This document shows, in pieces, positions 24,929 through 33,934 of a DNA stretch of 64,000 bases; within the stretch, counting starts at the first letter, position 1; every line of letters starts with the position of its first letter. The stretch is taken from contig CAZEJB010000015.1 in NCBI GenBank assembly GCA_964512635.1, positions 22,566 to 86,565 on the forward strand, read 5' to 3'. This DNA is from JADZFO01 sp964512635. Lineage in GTDB: Bacteria; 4484-113; JAFGCY01. Both the position numbers and the translations under genes were made by a program. Under the pieces are notes generated by a model. The model had not been told where the DNA came from. It saw only the letters and a list, made by a program, of their open reading frames with translations, and did not search any database.

Positions 24929-27619
24929 TTAGCGCAGGTCCGCCATCGTCACCCCTACCCCGCCCTCATTGAGCGGCGCGAAGCGCACGTTGGTGGCGTG
25001 CTTGTTGCGCTTCAGGTAATCCTGCACGAAATTGCGCAGGCGACCGGTTCCGACGCCGTGCATCACCCGGATCGTGTCCAGGCCGTTGACGAGGGCCCGA
25101 TCCATGAAAGCGTTGAGGAGCTGCTCGGCTTCTTCTAGGTGCTGCCCGTGCAGGTCCAGCGTGTTGCTGCTGTCCTGCATGCCGCGGCTGTAATTCTCTT
25201 CGATGTTCAGCGTTGAGGGAGCAGAACTGTTGGCGATCGCCCGGGTCGCTGCACCGGCAGCCTTGCTGCGCTTACCCTCTTCGGGCAGCGCAGCCACCCC
25301 AGAGGGGTACCCGGCCGACGCCGACGGGGTACCGCCGATGCCAGCTGCGCTACTGCCTGACGCACCGGCCCTGGCTGCGGCTGAATCTGCCGCCTGCCGG
25401 CCAAACATCGAGGCCCGCAGGGCCTCCGGCAGTTCGCGGGCGGCCTCGCCCTTTTGAGCCCCCTTGCGGAAGGCGGCCAGCGGGTCAGCCTTCTTCTGAC
25501 TCGCCGGGTCAAGCCTGCGCAGCGTCGCGAGTTTTACACTCATCCGCTTGCCCATGACGCTGACCACGGCCTCGCCCTTGGCGGCGTTGTACTCCAGCAC
25601 CTCGCCCTGCAGACGGCTGCCTTCCAGCACTACGCGGTCGCCAACGCTGAGCGCCTCGACGGGCTGGGCGCCGGCCAGCGGGTCAGCCTCAATCTCCAGC
25701 TGCGCCAGCATTTCCTCCAGCGCTTCCTCGGCGTGGGCCTCCTGCTGCTTGATCATCGCGCTGGTCTTGGAGGCCGCAGCGACATACTCGTCGCCCTTGC
25801 GGGTCACGCGCTTGGCCTTGTTCTTCAGCTTGCGCTTGGTCTCTTCCAGCATTTCTTCGATCCGCCGTTTCATCTCGGCCTTCATGCTGTCGGCCTGCAG
25901 CGCAAACTTGTGCTTGGCGTCCTTCAATTCGGTGGCGAGCTGGTCATTGACCGCGCGAATCTTGGCCAGCTCTTCGCTCTGCTGGCGGATCGCCGCCCTG
26001 GTGTCGACCGCCTCTTCCCTGGCCTGTTCAAGCTCGGCAATCACGCCCGCCATCTTGCGCTCTTCCTGGCCCAGGGCCGCCTTGGCGCGGTCAACGATGC
26101 GCGGGTCAATGCCAAAGCTCTCGGCAATCGCCAGGGCGTAGCTCTGCCCCGGCTGGTTGTCGAGCACCTTGTAAGTGGCTTTTAGCTTTTCGCGGTCAAA
26201 CTGCAGGCAGACGTTCTTGACCTTGCCCGGGTATTCGTAGGCCATCGTCTTGAGCACATCAAAATGCGTCGTCGCCGCCAGAAGCACCGGCTGCTCCAGC
26301 AGGCTGCTGAGCAGGCCGTAAGCAAAAGCCCCGCCCTCACCGGGCTCAGTGCCTGTACCGATCTCGTCGATCAGCACAAGGATCGGCAGGCTGTCGGCGC
26401 CGCCGTCCTCAATCTTGTCCCATAGTTCCTTGATGAAGCGCAGGTGGGCGGTAAAGGTGCTGAGGTGATACAGCGTGCTCTGCTCATCGCCGATATAGCT
26501 CGCCACGCCGGAGAGGTAGGGAAGCTGAGCGTCCCCCGGCACAAAGCAGCCGATCGCCGCCATCAGGCTATAAAGCCCCAGCAGCTTGAGCAGCACGGTC
26601 TTGCCCCCGGCGTTGACGCCGGAGATGATCAGGGCCTTCTCACCGTCGAAGGTCAGGTCCTCGGAAACAAAGTCCTTCCACAACAGCGGGTGCACAGCAC
26701 TGCGCAGGATAAACCCGCCCTCGCGGGTCATTGCCGGACGGTGCGCCTTCAGGTTGCTGGCATAGCGCGCGCGGGCCAGCACGAAGTCAAAGCGCGCCAG
26801 GATGCTGAGGTTGCTCTGCAGCACCGGTATCTCCGCGCTCAGCCGCTCGCTGTACTCGCGCAGGATCCGCCGCACCTCCTGGTCTTCTTCGAGAAATAGG
26901 TGCTGGCGCTCGACGTTCAGCTTGCCCAGCACCGACGGCTCGTAGTAAACGCTCTGGCCGGTGCCGGAGAAATCCACCACGCTGCCCTTGACGCTGCCGG
27001 CGAAGTGCCGCGGGATCAGCACCACGAAGCGGTGGTTGCGGATTGTGACAATCGCGTCCTCGCCGGAGCTGTCCTTCACGTCTTTGAGCAGGTCCTTGAC
27101 CAGGCTTCGCACTTCGCCTTCGAACTTGCGCAGGCTGGCCCGGATGGCCAGCAGCGTGGAGGATGCGTTGTCCTTGACCTCGCCCTCCTCGCTGAATATG
27201 CGGTTCGTCAGCGCCCGCAGATGCTCAACGCTCTGCCAGGGGTGTGCCAGATCGGCCAGGCGCGGATAGCTGGCCAGATCCAGATGCCGCGCGTACTGGT
27301 CGAACTCGGCGCCGAGCTTGAAGAACTTGATCAGGCTGCGGGCGGCAGAGCTGTCGGCCAGCTCGCCGGCGGCCAGACGCTGCCAAAGCGGGTTCAGGTC
27401 GTCGAGCGCCGAAAACGACGGCGACTCGATCGCCGGATGCTCATAAGCGAAGCGCAGCGCTTCCTCAGTCTGGTCCAGGTTTTCGTCAATCCGCGCCGGA
27501 TGGAAAACGATCTCGATGTCTTCAATCAGCGCGCGGGTCAGCTCGCTTTGCGCGCAGCCGCCCAGCGCGCGCAGCACGCGGTCGAACTCAAGGGTGCGGT
27601 ATTCCTGGGCAGCCGGCAT
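24929..27619 (-). CDS. mutS2: MutS2 family ATPase/endonuclease with Smr domain
   Basis: The 896-residue product begins with RTLEFDRVLRALGGCAQSEL, the MutS2 N-terminus, and has a MutS-type ABC ATPase (ISGVNAGGKTVLLKLLG; LVLIDEIGTGTEPGEG), a long coiled coil (about 520-640) and a C-terminal Smr domain (LDLHGQHLEEAEQLL, VMHGVGTGRLR). MutS2 suppresses recombination and, in Bacillus, splits collided ribosomes. It is about 110 residues longer than usual; the surplus is an Ala/Ser/Gly-rich linker before the Smr domain. TAGAAT ends 8 nt before the ATG, so it is probably leaderless. Confidence 0.93.
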   Translation of the reverse strand: MPAAQEYRTLEFDRVLRALGGCAQSELTRALIEDIEIVFHPARIDENLDQTEEALRFAYEHPAIESPSFSALDDLNPLWQRLAAGELADSSAARSLIKFFKLGAEFDQYARHLDLASYPRLADLAHPWQSVEHLRALTNRIFSEEGEVKDNASSTLLAIRASLRKFEGEVRSLVKDLLKDVKDSSGEDAIVTIRNHRFVVLIPRHFAGSVKGSVVDFSGTGQSVYYEPSVLGKLNVERQHLFLEEDQEVRRILREYSERLSAEIPVLQSNLSILARFDFVLARARYASNLKAHRPAMTREGGFILRSAVHPLLWKDFVSEDLTFDGEKALIISGVNAGGKTVLLKLLGLYSLMAAIGCFVPGDAQLPYLSGVASYIGDEQSTLYHLSTFTAHLRFIKELWDKIEDGGADSLPILVLIDEIGTGTEPGEGGAFAYGLLSSLLEQPVLLAATTHFDVLKTMAYEYPGKVKNVCLQFDREKLKATYKVLDNQPGQSYALAIAESFGIDPRIVDRAKAALGQEERKMAGVIAELEQAREEAVDTRAAIRQQSEELAKIRAVNDQLATELKDAKHKFALQADSMKAEMKRRIEEMLEETKRKLKNKAKRVTRKGDEYVAAASKTSAMIKQQEAHAEEALEEMLAQLEIEADPLAGAQPVEALSVGDRVVLEGSRLQGEVLEYNAAKGEAVVSVMGKRMSVKLATLRRLDPASQKKADPLAAFRKGAQKGEAARELPEALRASMFGRQAADSAAARAGASGSSAAGIGGTPSASAGYPSGVAALPEEGKRSKAAGAATRAIANSSAPSTLNIEENYSRGMQDSSNTLDLHGQHLEEAEQLLNAFMDRALVNGLDTIRVMHGVGTGRLRNFVQDYLKRNKHATNVRFAPLNEGGVGVTMADLR

Positions 27620-27627
27620 AACAGGGA

Positions 27628-27633
27628 ATTCTA
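27628..27633 (-). promoter_or_regulatory. -10 element for leaderless mutS2
   Basis: TAGAAT on the minus strand ends 8 nt before the ATG at 27619, and no Shine-Dalgarno sequence is present. Confidence 0.5.
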
Positions 27634-27760
27634 CCCGTGGGTGGCAAACAGAAACTCAACGAGAAGGCGAATGCTGAGACTTCGAGGCACGGAGGTAACA
27701 GATTACTGGGGACAGGGCACAGAAAGTCCCTGAGCGCGTTTCTATCATTCCTCCTCTGTA

Positions 27761-27800
27761 ACCTGTCCCCTGTAACCTGTACCTGTCCCCTGTAACCTGT
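27761..27800 (+). repeat. tandem 20-bp repeat, two exact copies
   Basis: ACCTGTCCCCTGTAACCTGT occurs twice back to back. A diverged inverted copy (GGTAACAGATTACTGGGGAC) lies at about 27692-27711, so the intergenic stretch can form an extended hairpin. This gap is 210 bp between mutS2 and the GspF-like gene; the repeat and two -10 elements are all I see in it. Confidence 0.7.
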
Positions 27801-27829
27801 AATCGCCCTCCCGCCGATATACTGCCAGT

Positions 27830-28828
27830 ATGGCTTCAGGATTCGTCGCCGCCCTAACGCCCGGTGTGAACGCGCAGACTCTCTCGATGAGCTTCCGGGA
27901 GGTCAGTGTTTTGCTGCGTGCCGGGATCAGGGTGGACGATGCCCTGGAGCAGAGCTCCGGCTTTGGGCCCTGGCACTATCAGGAGGCGCTTAAAGGTCTG
28001 GCCGGCTTTGTCCGCTCGGGCCAGCCGCTCAGCCAGGGCATGCGCATGTATGGCACCCTCTTCCACCCCGTCATTCCGGCGGTGGTTCAGGCGGGCGAAA
28101 ACACCGGCGACCTTGAATTCAGCTTCGCGCTGTTGTCGGAGTTCTTCGAGCAGGAAGCCAACCTCCTGCGCACGCTCAAGAGCGCGATGGTCTATCCCAC
28201 GATGGTGGCGATAACCGCCATGGGAGCGGTCTTCGTACTGTCCTTCCTGGGCTTCATGAAGAACAACATCGCCATCGGCATCCTCTGGGGCTTTGGCATT
28301 CTTGCGGCACTGTGGTTCGCATTCCGCTTCCGCTGGTTCCAGCAACTCGTTCGCTATTTCAGCATGATGCTGCCCTTCTTCGGCGCCATCATCCAGCAGC
28401 TCGCCGTGGCCCGCTTCTGTAACACCTTCGGCCTGCTGATCCGCGCCGGCGTGCCATATCTCGAAGGCCTTCAGGCGACAATGCCCGTAGTCCAGCATCC
28501 GGCGGTCGACAGGGCGGTGCAGAACCTGTACTACGGCGTACGCAACGGCTCGACGGTCGAGGAGTGCGTCCGGGCGCAGCCAAGCTTCCCCTACATCATG
28601 CGCAGCCTGGTCGGCGCGGGCGAAGCAGCGGGTGCGCTCGACGAGATGTTGCTCAAGGCCGGGCACTTCCTGCGCGAGGACGCCGAGTACAAGATCAAAA
28701 ACAGCGCCAAGGTCGCCGGCCCGGTGATGGTCCTGATCATGGCGGCGATCGTCTGCATCATCGCGATGAACTTCCTGAAGGGCTACTTCAACATGATCTT
28801 CGAGGCGACGGGCTTTAACGATATCTAG
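27830..28828 (+). CDS. type II secretion / type IV pilus inner-membrane platform protein (GspF/PilC family)
   Basis: The 332-residue product has two T2SF domains: LSMSFREVSVLLRAGIRVDDAL at about 17-140 and VARFCNTFGLLIRAGVPYLEGL at about 192-310. Each is followed by hydrophobic helices, the last being VMVLIMAAIVCIIAMNFLKGYF. Such proteins anchor the assembly ATPase and pilins in the inner membrane. It is shorter than typical GspF (about 400), lacking the N-terminal cytoplasmic portion. No pilin, ATPase or secretin gene is adjacent, so it is an orphan component. TATACT ends 6 nt before the ATG. Confidence 0.85.
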   Translation: MASGFVAALTPGVNAQTLSMSFREVSVLLRAGIRVDDALEQSSGFGPWHYQEALKGLAGFVRSGQPLSQGMRMYGTLFHPVIPAVVQAGENTGDLEFSFALLSEFFEQEANLLRTLKSAMVYPTMVAITAMGAVFVLSFLGFMKNNIAIGILWGFGILAALWFAFRFRWFQQLVRYFSMMLPFFGAIIQQLAVARFCNTFGLLIRAGVPYLEGLQATMPVVQHPAVDRAVQNLYYGVRNGSTVEECVRAQPSFPYIMRSLVGAGEAAGALDEMLLKAGHFLREDAEYKIKNSAKVAGPVMVLIMAAIVCIIAMNFLKGYFNMIFEATGFNDI

Positions 28829-28939
28829 CGACGGCCGAAGTACGCGATCCCGGAAAGCCGTCCAGAGCACAGGCCCTCGCGCCCTTCGCGCGATACCTCG
28901 TTCCTCATCCCTTTCCTCATCTTTGGGTACCACTACAAT

Positions 28940-29764
28940 ATGGCTGCACAGGCCGTGACGAATACACCACCAGCAAGCGAAGCTCCTGCCGCCGCCCCCG
29001 CCGGCCGCCTGTCGCTGTTCGCACAGGTTGAAAAGCTGGCGGCGCTGCAGTTCGCCAACCGCTACCTCTGGCTCAGCGTGGGTCTAGGCATCTACATGCT
29101 CGGCCAGCTTTCCTGGTGGCAGTTCAAGTACATGCGCTTTGACACGCTGGAGCTGCTCGGCCACCTGACCGGGGTCCTGCACGCCTGCCTGATCGCCTGC
29201 GCGCTGATCCTGGCTCTGGCCACACCGGCCACGGCCCTGGCATGGGCCCGCCGCTATCCGGGCCAGCCCTTCAGTTTCGTTGCCAACGGGCTGTCAGCCC
29301 CACTGGTCCTGACTCCGCTGTATCTGGTGCTGGTGCTCCCGCTGCTGATCCTGCACCGTTATCCCGATCTCGCCCACGCCGCCGGCGTCTCGATTCCGCT
29401 GATGCTGCTGCAGCGCGGCCTGCTGCTGGTCTGCATGTGTGTGGTGCTATACAACCTCGTCCTGACACTGCACCACAACCTGCGCTGGGCCTGGACGCTC
29501 TGCGCCGGCCTGGCCCTGGCGGGCTATGTCTGGCTCTGCTACTACCTCACCTGGCTCAGCTATACCACCGAGTTCTGGCGCCGCATCAACGACCTGTTCT
29601 ATATCAACCAGCTCTGGCGCTATATGCCAAACTTCCCTAACCTGCAGCGGCCGGAAGTCTTCCACAACATGCAGCAGATGTTCCTGCCTTACCTCTTCAG
29701 CGCGGTCGTGCTGGGCGTGCTGAGCACCCTGCTGTGGCTGCCGCGGGCCAGCACCCACAAGTAA
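28940..29764 (+). CDS. integral membrane protein of unknown function
   Basis: The 274-residue product has a hydrophilic, Ala/Pro-rich N-terminus of about 30 residues and six or seven predicted helices. Charged loops include YMRFDTLELLG and YTTEFWRRINDLFYINQLWR. I recognise no family motif. A TACAAT directly abuts the ATG with no spacing, so it cannot be the -10 for this codon. It lies between the GspF-like gene and glmU on the same strand with gaps of about 110 and 55 nt. Confidence 0.6.
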   Translation: MAAQAVTNTPPASEAPAAAPAGRLSLFAQVEKLAALQFANRYLWLSVGLGIYMLGQLSWWQFKYMRFDTLELLGHLTGVLHACLIACALILALATPATALAWARRYPGQPFSFVANGLSAPLVLTPLYLVLVLPLLILHRYPDLAHAAGVSIPLMLLQRGLLLVCMCVVLYNLVLTLHHNLRWAWTLCAGLALAGYVWLCYYLTWLSYTTEFWRRINDLFYINQLWRYMPNFPNLQRPEVFHNMQQMFLPYLFSAVVLGVLSTLLWLPRASTHK

Positions 29765-29819
29765 GCGGCCCCGGCCGGCCCGGGCGGCCTATGTAAAGGC
29801 GATGTATAATCCGCCTGCC

Positions 29820-31883
29820 ATGAGTGGGCAACTGGCCTGTGTAATCCTGGCTGCCGGGCGCAGCACCCGTTTCAAGTCCAGCAAAAGCAAGCTCCTGCAT
29901 GAACTTGCCGGGCGGCCGCTGGTGGAATGGGCGCTGGATACCCTGCTGCAGCTCGACCCGGCGCAGATCGTCATCGTCTACGGCGCGCACAGCTCTGAGC
30001 TGACCACGCGCTACAGCGAAGGCTATCGCGGCAAGCACATCGACTTCGTTCTGCAGGACCCGCCCCTGGGTACTGCGCACGCGCTGGCCCAGGTTGAGAC
30101 AGTCCTGCGACCCGGGATCGACAACCTGGTCGTACTGCCCGGTGATGCCCCGTTGATGACCGTCGAGCATCTGCGCGAGCTTTCGCGAAGGAAAGCCCAG
30201 CTGCGCTGCGACCATGTCGTAATCAGCGCCGAAGTGCCAAACCCCTACGGCTACGGCCGAGTTGTGCGCGACCCCGATAACCCGGATATGGTGGCGATGA
30301 TTGTCGAGGAATCGGATGCCTCGGCGGAGAAGAAGCTGCTTCGGGAAATCAATTCCAGCATGTACCTGTTCAGCTCGGATGTGTTTGAGCACCTGCGGGT
30401 GGCCTCTGAGCTGATCGGCCGCAGCGCCGTCAAGGGCGAGTATTACCTGACGGATGTCGCCCGGGTGTCCTCCATGGGCGCCTACATGATCGACGACTCT
30501 GCTCTGATCGAAGGCCTCAATGACCGGCTTCAGCTTGCCCGAATGGACGCCCTCGTCCAGCAGCGCCTGCGCGAAAGGTGGATGACCGAAGGCGTGTCAT
30601 TTATCCTTCCTGAGACCAGCTATCTGCACTCTGACATCCAGCTCGGACAGGACGTTGTTGTCGGCCCGCAATGTTACCTCGCCCACGGGACAAGCGTCGG
30701 CGAGGGAACCGTGCTGCAGCAGGGCTGCCACCTCGACGCCTGCACCGTCGGCAGCGCCTGCAACCTGCTGCACGTCCACGCCCATGAAGCGGTGATCGGC
30801 AATCATGTGCGCATCGGCCCCTATGCCAACCTGCGGCCGGGCACTGTGCTGGAAGACGATGTCCGGGTCGGCAACTTTGTAGAGACCAAAAAGGCGCATG
30901 TCGGCCGCGGCTCCAAACTGCCGCACCTGAGCTATGTCGGCGACGCCACGATTGGGGTCGGCTGCAACATCGGCGCCGGCACCATCTTCTGCAACTACGA
31001 CGGAATCAACAAGCACCACACCACGCTTGGGGACGGCGTCTTTGTTGGCTCCAACTCCAGTCTCCAGGCTCCCCTTAGCATCGGCGACGGCGCTTTTGTG
31101 GCGATGGCCAGCGCGGTGACCCGCGATGTACCCTCTGGAGCTCTGGCTGTCGGCCGGGCACGCCAGGAAAACAAGCCTGGCTATGTTGAGCGGCTGCGTC
31201 GCCGGCAGGCTGGCGAGGCCGATCCTCCCTCTGAGGACCCTGTTGTTGAGCAGGAGGTCTTCGAGTCTGTAGTGGACAACGCGGCGGCTGAAACTGGCGT
31301 CAGTGAGCCCGCAGACCTGGCGACAGCCCCGGCACCCAACCAGCCGGATGCCGCACTGGAAATGCCTTTTGCAGATGTAGTTTCCGAGCCGGCAACGGCG
31401 CCAGATCTGGCTTCTCAGCCTGAAGCAGAGCCTGAACCGCAACCTGAGGCAGAACCGCCCACTCGCTCTGCGCTGGATCCGAGCCCCCAGCCCACCAGCC
31501 TGCCGGGCCCGCAGCCGCACTATGGCCGGCTGAGTGTGGAGCAGGTCCAATCCGGCTACCCGGACCATTCCGGCGAGGGTGAACTCATCGAGCCCCTGCA
31601 GTTGCCCGAAGCAGATGTCGTGATCCATGCGATCGAAGACGGCCAGACGGCGCAGGTTTCGATCGGCAGCGCGAGCCAGCTGGAAGAACTGGCGGAACAG
31701 ATGAGCGACAGCGTGCTCGGCGGCGCCGGCAGCCTCGGCACCGACCCCGGCTTCTCCGGCAGCATTCACAGCAGCGGCTATGTCCCCGATGGCCTTGTGA
31801 TTCGAGTGGAGGACGAGGCGCCAGCCAGGGAAGGCGAAGACGCAGATTCCGGGACTCAGGAGCCCGGGGAGGAGCTTCGATGA
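29820..31883 (+). CDS. glmU: bifunctional GlmU with unusual acidic C-terminal tail
   Basis: GlmU acetylates glucosamine-1-phosphate and then uridylylates it to UDP-GlcNAc. The 687-residue product has the pyrophosphorylase domain (LAAGRSTRFKSSKSKLLHEL at residue 9 on; LPGDAPLM) and the left-handed beta-helix acetyltransferase (about 255-450) with VETKKAHVGRGSKLPHLSYV and FCNYDGINKHHT. GlmU normally ends near residue 450-460. About 230 further residues here are rich in Glu, Pro, Ala and Asp, with no visible fold. ATG 29820 follows TATAAT by 9 nt. The stop overlaps prs by 4 nt. Confidence 0.92.
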   Translation: MSGQLACVILAAGRSTRFKSSKSKLLHELAGRPLVEWALDTLLQLDPAQIVIVYGAHSSELTTRYSEGYRGKHIDFVLQDPPLGTAHALAQVETVLRPGIDNLVVLPGDAPLMTVEHLRELSRRKAQLRCDHVVISAEVPNPYGYGRVVRDPDNPDMVAMIVEESDASAEKKLLREINSSMYLFSSDVFEHLRVASELIGRSAVKGEYYLTDVARVSSMGAYMIDDSALIEGLNDRLQLARMDALVQQRLRERWMTEGVSFILPETSYLHSDIQLGQDVVVGPQCYLAHGTSVGEGTVLQQGCHLDACTVGSACNLLHVHAHEAVIGNHVRIGPYANLRPGTVLEDDVRVGNFVETKKAHVGRGSKLPHLSYVGDATIGVGCNIGAGTIFCNYDGINKHHTTLGDGVFVGSNSSLQAPLSIGDGAFVAMASAVTRDVPSGALAVGRARQENKPGYVERLRRRQAGEADPPSEDPVVEQEVFESVVDNAAAETGVSEPADLATAPAPNQPDAALEMPFADVVSEPATAPDLASQPEAEPEPQPEAEPPTRSALDPSPQPTSLPGPQPHYGRLSVEQVQSGYPDHSGEGELIEPLQLPEADVVIHAIEDGQTAQVSIGSASQLEELAEQMSDSVLGGAGSLGTDPGFSGSIHSSGYVPDGLVIRVEDEAPAREGEDADSGTQEPGEELR

Positions 31884-32833
31884 TCCGCACTGAGCGGCCG
31901 CTGATGCTGATCGGCGGTAACAGCAACCCCGGCCTGTGGGAAGAGGTCAGCCAGAACCTGGGTCTGCCGCTGACAAAGTGTACGGTCAGCCGCTTCTCGG
32001 ATGGCGAGGTGCGGGTCAAGATCGAGGAATCTGTCCGTGACGCCTACTGTTTTATCCTGCAGTCCACCTGTGCACCGGTCAACGACAACCTGATGGAACT
32101 GCTGCTGATCATCGACGCCCTGCACCGGGCCAGCGCCTACCGCATCGGCGTTGTTACGCCCTACTACGGCTATGCCCGCCAGGACAAGAAGCTGGCGCCG
32201 CGCGAGCCGATCAGCGCGCGTCTGGTGGCCAACCTGATCGAGAACGCCGGGGCCTCGCGCCTGCTGGCGATGGACCTGCACAGTAACGCGATCCAGGGCT
32301 TCTTCAACATTCCGGTGGACCACCTGACGGCGGCCAACGAGCTTTGCGATTACATGTTCTCGGATGGCTGGGCCGAAGGCGACTGTGTGGTGGTCAGCCC
32401 GGACGTCGGAGGCGTGGAGCGCGCGAGCTATGTTGCCGACCGCCTGAACCTGCCGATCGCGATCATCGCCAAGCGGCGGCCTGAGCCGAACGTGGCCGAG
32501 GTGATTGAGGTGGTCGGTCACGTGAAGGGCAAGCGCTGCATCCTCTTCGACGACATGATTGATACCGCCGGCAGCCTGAAGGCTGGAGCCACGCGGCTGA
32601 TGGAGCACGGCGCCACCTCGGTCCGCGCCTATGCCAGCCACGGCATTTTCAGCGGCAGCGCGGTGCAGAACATTCTGGAAAGCCCGGTCGAACTGATGAC
32701 GGTGACCAACACCATCCCGATGCGTGACGCGACGAATGTCGAGCGCATCCGCTATATCAGCGTCGCTCGTTTGATCGCCGAGGCAATCCGCCGCAACTAC
32801 ATGGGCATGAGTATCAGCAGCCTGTTCAGGTAG
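31880..32833 (+). CDS. prs: ribose-phosphate pyrophosphokinase
   Basis: Prs makes PRPP from ribose 5-phosphate and ATP for purine, pyrimidine, His, Trp and NAD synthesis. The 317-residue protein has the class I pattern: RFSDGEVRVKI, VTPYYGYARQDKK, the metal-binding MDLHSNAIQGFF, VVSPDVGG, AKRRPEP and the PRPP loop ILFDDMIDTAGSL. It overlaps glmU by ATGA, the classic glmU-prs operon, which implies translational coupling. Confidence 0.97.
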   Translation: MIRTERPLMLIGGNSNPGLWEEVSQNLGLPLTKCTVSRFSDGEVRVKIEESVRDAYCFILQSTCAPVNDNLMELLLIIDALHRASAYRIGVVTPYYGYARQDKKLAPREPISARLVANLIENAGASRLLAMDLHSNAIQGFFNIPVDHLTAANELCDYMFSDGWAEGDCVVVSPDVGGVERASYVADRLNLPIAIIAKRRPEPNVAEVIEVVGHVKGKRCILFDDMIDTAGSLKAGATRLMEHGATSVRAYASHGIFSGSAVQNILESPVELMTVTNTIPMRDATNVERIRYISVARLIAEAIRRNYMGMSISSLFR

Positions 32834-32903
32834 ACTCCTGGCGCTGACTGCCTCTTTTTTGGAACAGCCGACCAGCGTGTGCTCCTTCCTGCCCGCGCGC
32901 AGC

Positions 32904-32909
32904 TAGAAT
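32904..32909 (+). promoter_or_regulatory. -10 element for leaderless expression of the gene after prs
   Basis: TAGAAT ends 8 nt before the ATG at 32918. No Shine-Dalgarno site is visible. Confidence 0.45.
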
Positions 32910-32917
32910 CTGATGAC

Positions 32918-33325
32918 ATGTCCTTCTTTGACCGCGAGGTTCAATGGCCTGATTACAGCGACGAACGCATCGGCCGGCTGCCGCGGCCTTGGATCTTTTT
33001 TCGCGACCCAGCTTTCTGGCTCAGCCTCCCACTGCTTTTGTTGATGCCAGCCCTGTTTTGCACGGTCTGGTTGGGTCCGTCCGGCGCACTAGGCTCAACT
33101 GGCGCAAGCGGGCACTGGGGCTTCTGGGTTCTGCTGGCCCTTTCTGTGCTCCACCCTCTCAGTCTGCTTTGGCTGCTTTGGGACAGTTATCGCTGGGACC
33201 TGCCGCGCCGCGGAATCCTGCTGCTGTACTTCCTGCTGAGCATCGGCATGTATCTGGCGGTCTATCTCTTCAGTTTTCGCAGCGAGTGGCTGATGCATGT
33301 GGCCAACGAGCAGCGTAACCGCTAG
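32918..33325 (+). CDS. small integral membrane protein, unknown
   Basis: From ATG 32918 the product has 135 residues, with a polar N-terminus (FFDREVQWPDYSDERIGRLP) and three hydrophobic helices separated by short polar loops. The longer frame from 32879 would begin inside the promoter. No family recognised. It follows prs by about 85 nt but has its own -10 element. Confidence 0.6.
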   Translation: MSFFDREVQWPDYSDERIGRLPRPWIFFRDPAFWLSLPLLLLMPALFCTVWLGPSGALGSTGASGHWGFWVLLALSVLHPLSLLWLLWDSYRWDLPRRGILLLYFLLSIGMYLAVYLFSFRSEWLMHVANEQRNR

Positions 33326-33399
33326 TCTGCGTTTCGGCGCAGCATTCCCCGAGCCGCAGCCCGCACCAGCCGGCTGCGGCTCGGCCCTACAGCGGCCCC

Positions 33400-33819
33400 C
33401 TAGGAAAGACTGTATTCAAACAGGATCGGATACTCCATGCCGCCGCTGTCGGCGAAGTCGATCTCGCCGCGCAGGCGGGCAAAGGCGCCGGTCCCGCTGC
33501 CCGGAACCACCGAGCGACGGCTGCGCATCACTCCGCCGCTGAGCTGGCCCACGTGCTCCAGCACAAAGCTGCCCTGCTGGTCCCCGATGCCGCCGGTCAC
33601 GCGCTCGAAGCCGTAAACCAGCGCGGTGCCATTGCCGCAGTAGCAGCGCAGCTCTTCAAGGATGCCTTCCCCATGCAGGACGCCCTGGTAGCCCAGGACA
33701 TAGCTCCCATGGGTCAGTTGTGCGCCGCCGGGGATTTCGGTGACCGGGGCTTCACATCCGCCGCGCGGGCGGATGGTGGTGCAGACGCGCTGCAGTGATG
33801 CAACCGAAAGGCTGCCCAT
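33400..33819 (-). CDS. DUF3224 domain-containing protein
   Basis: The 139-residue product ends with the DUF3224 pattern: VYGFERVTGGIGDQQGSFVL, HVGQL and VPGSGTGAFARLRGEIDF. The fold is a small beta-barrel related to allene oxide cyclase; bacterial function is unknown. The ATG follows AAGGAGG with 7-nt spacing. It is convergent with the 32918 gene and monocistronic. Confidence 0.82.
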   Translation of the reverse strand: MGSLSVASLQRVCTTIRPRGGCEAPVTEIPGGAQLTHGSYVLGYQGVLHGEGILEELRCYCGNGTALVYGFERVTGGIGDQQGSFVLEHVGQLSGGVMRSRRSVVPGSGTGAFARLRGEIDFADSGGMEYPILFEYSLS

Positions 33820-33934
33820 GGTGGTCCTCCTTACACTTCTTGCACCGGGCTACGCCCAGTGTCTTGCCGGTATCAATCAGTGTTAGTGACCTGCACTATC
33901 CAGCCGTGTTCCCAAAAATGCACTGTGACTTTCT

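Noticed and set aside
24788..25138. Short plus-strand frame downstream of mutS2
   Set aside because: It overlaps the mutS2 3' end and a REP palindrome and has no ribosome-binding site.
28934..28939. TACAAT directly before the ATG at 28940 as a leaderless promoter
   Set aside because: There is no spacing between the hexamer and the start codon, so transcription cannot start at that ATG; counted neither for nor against the pattern.
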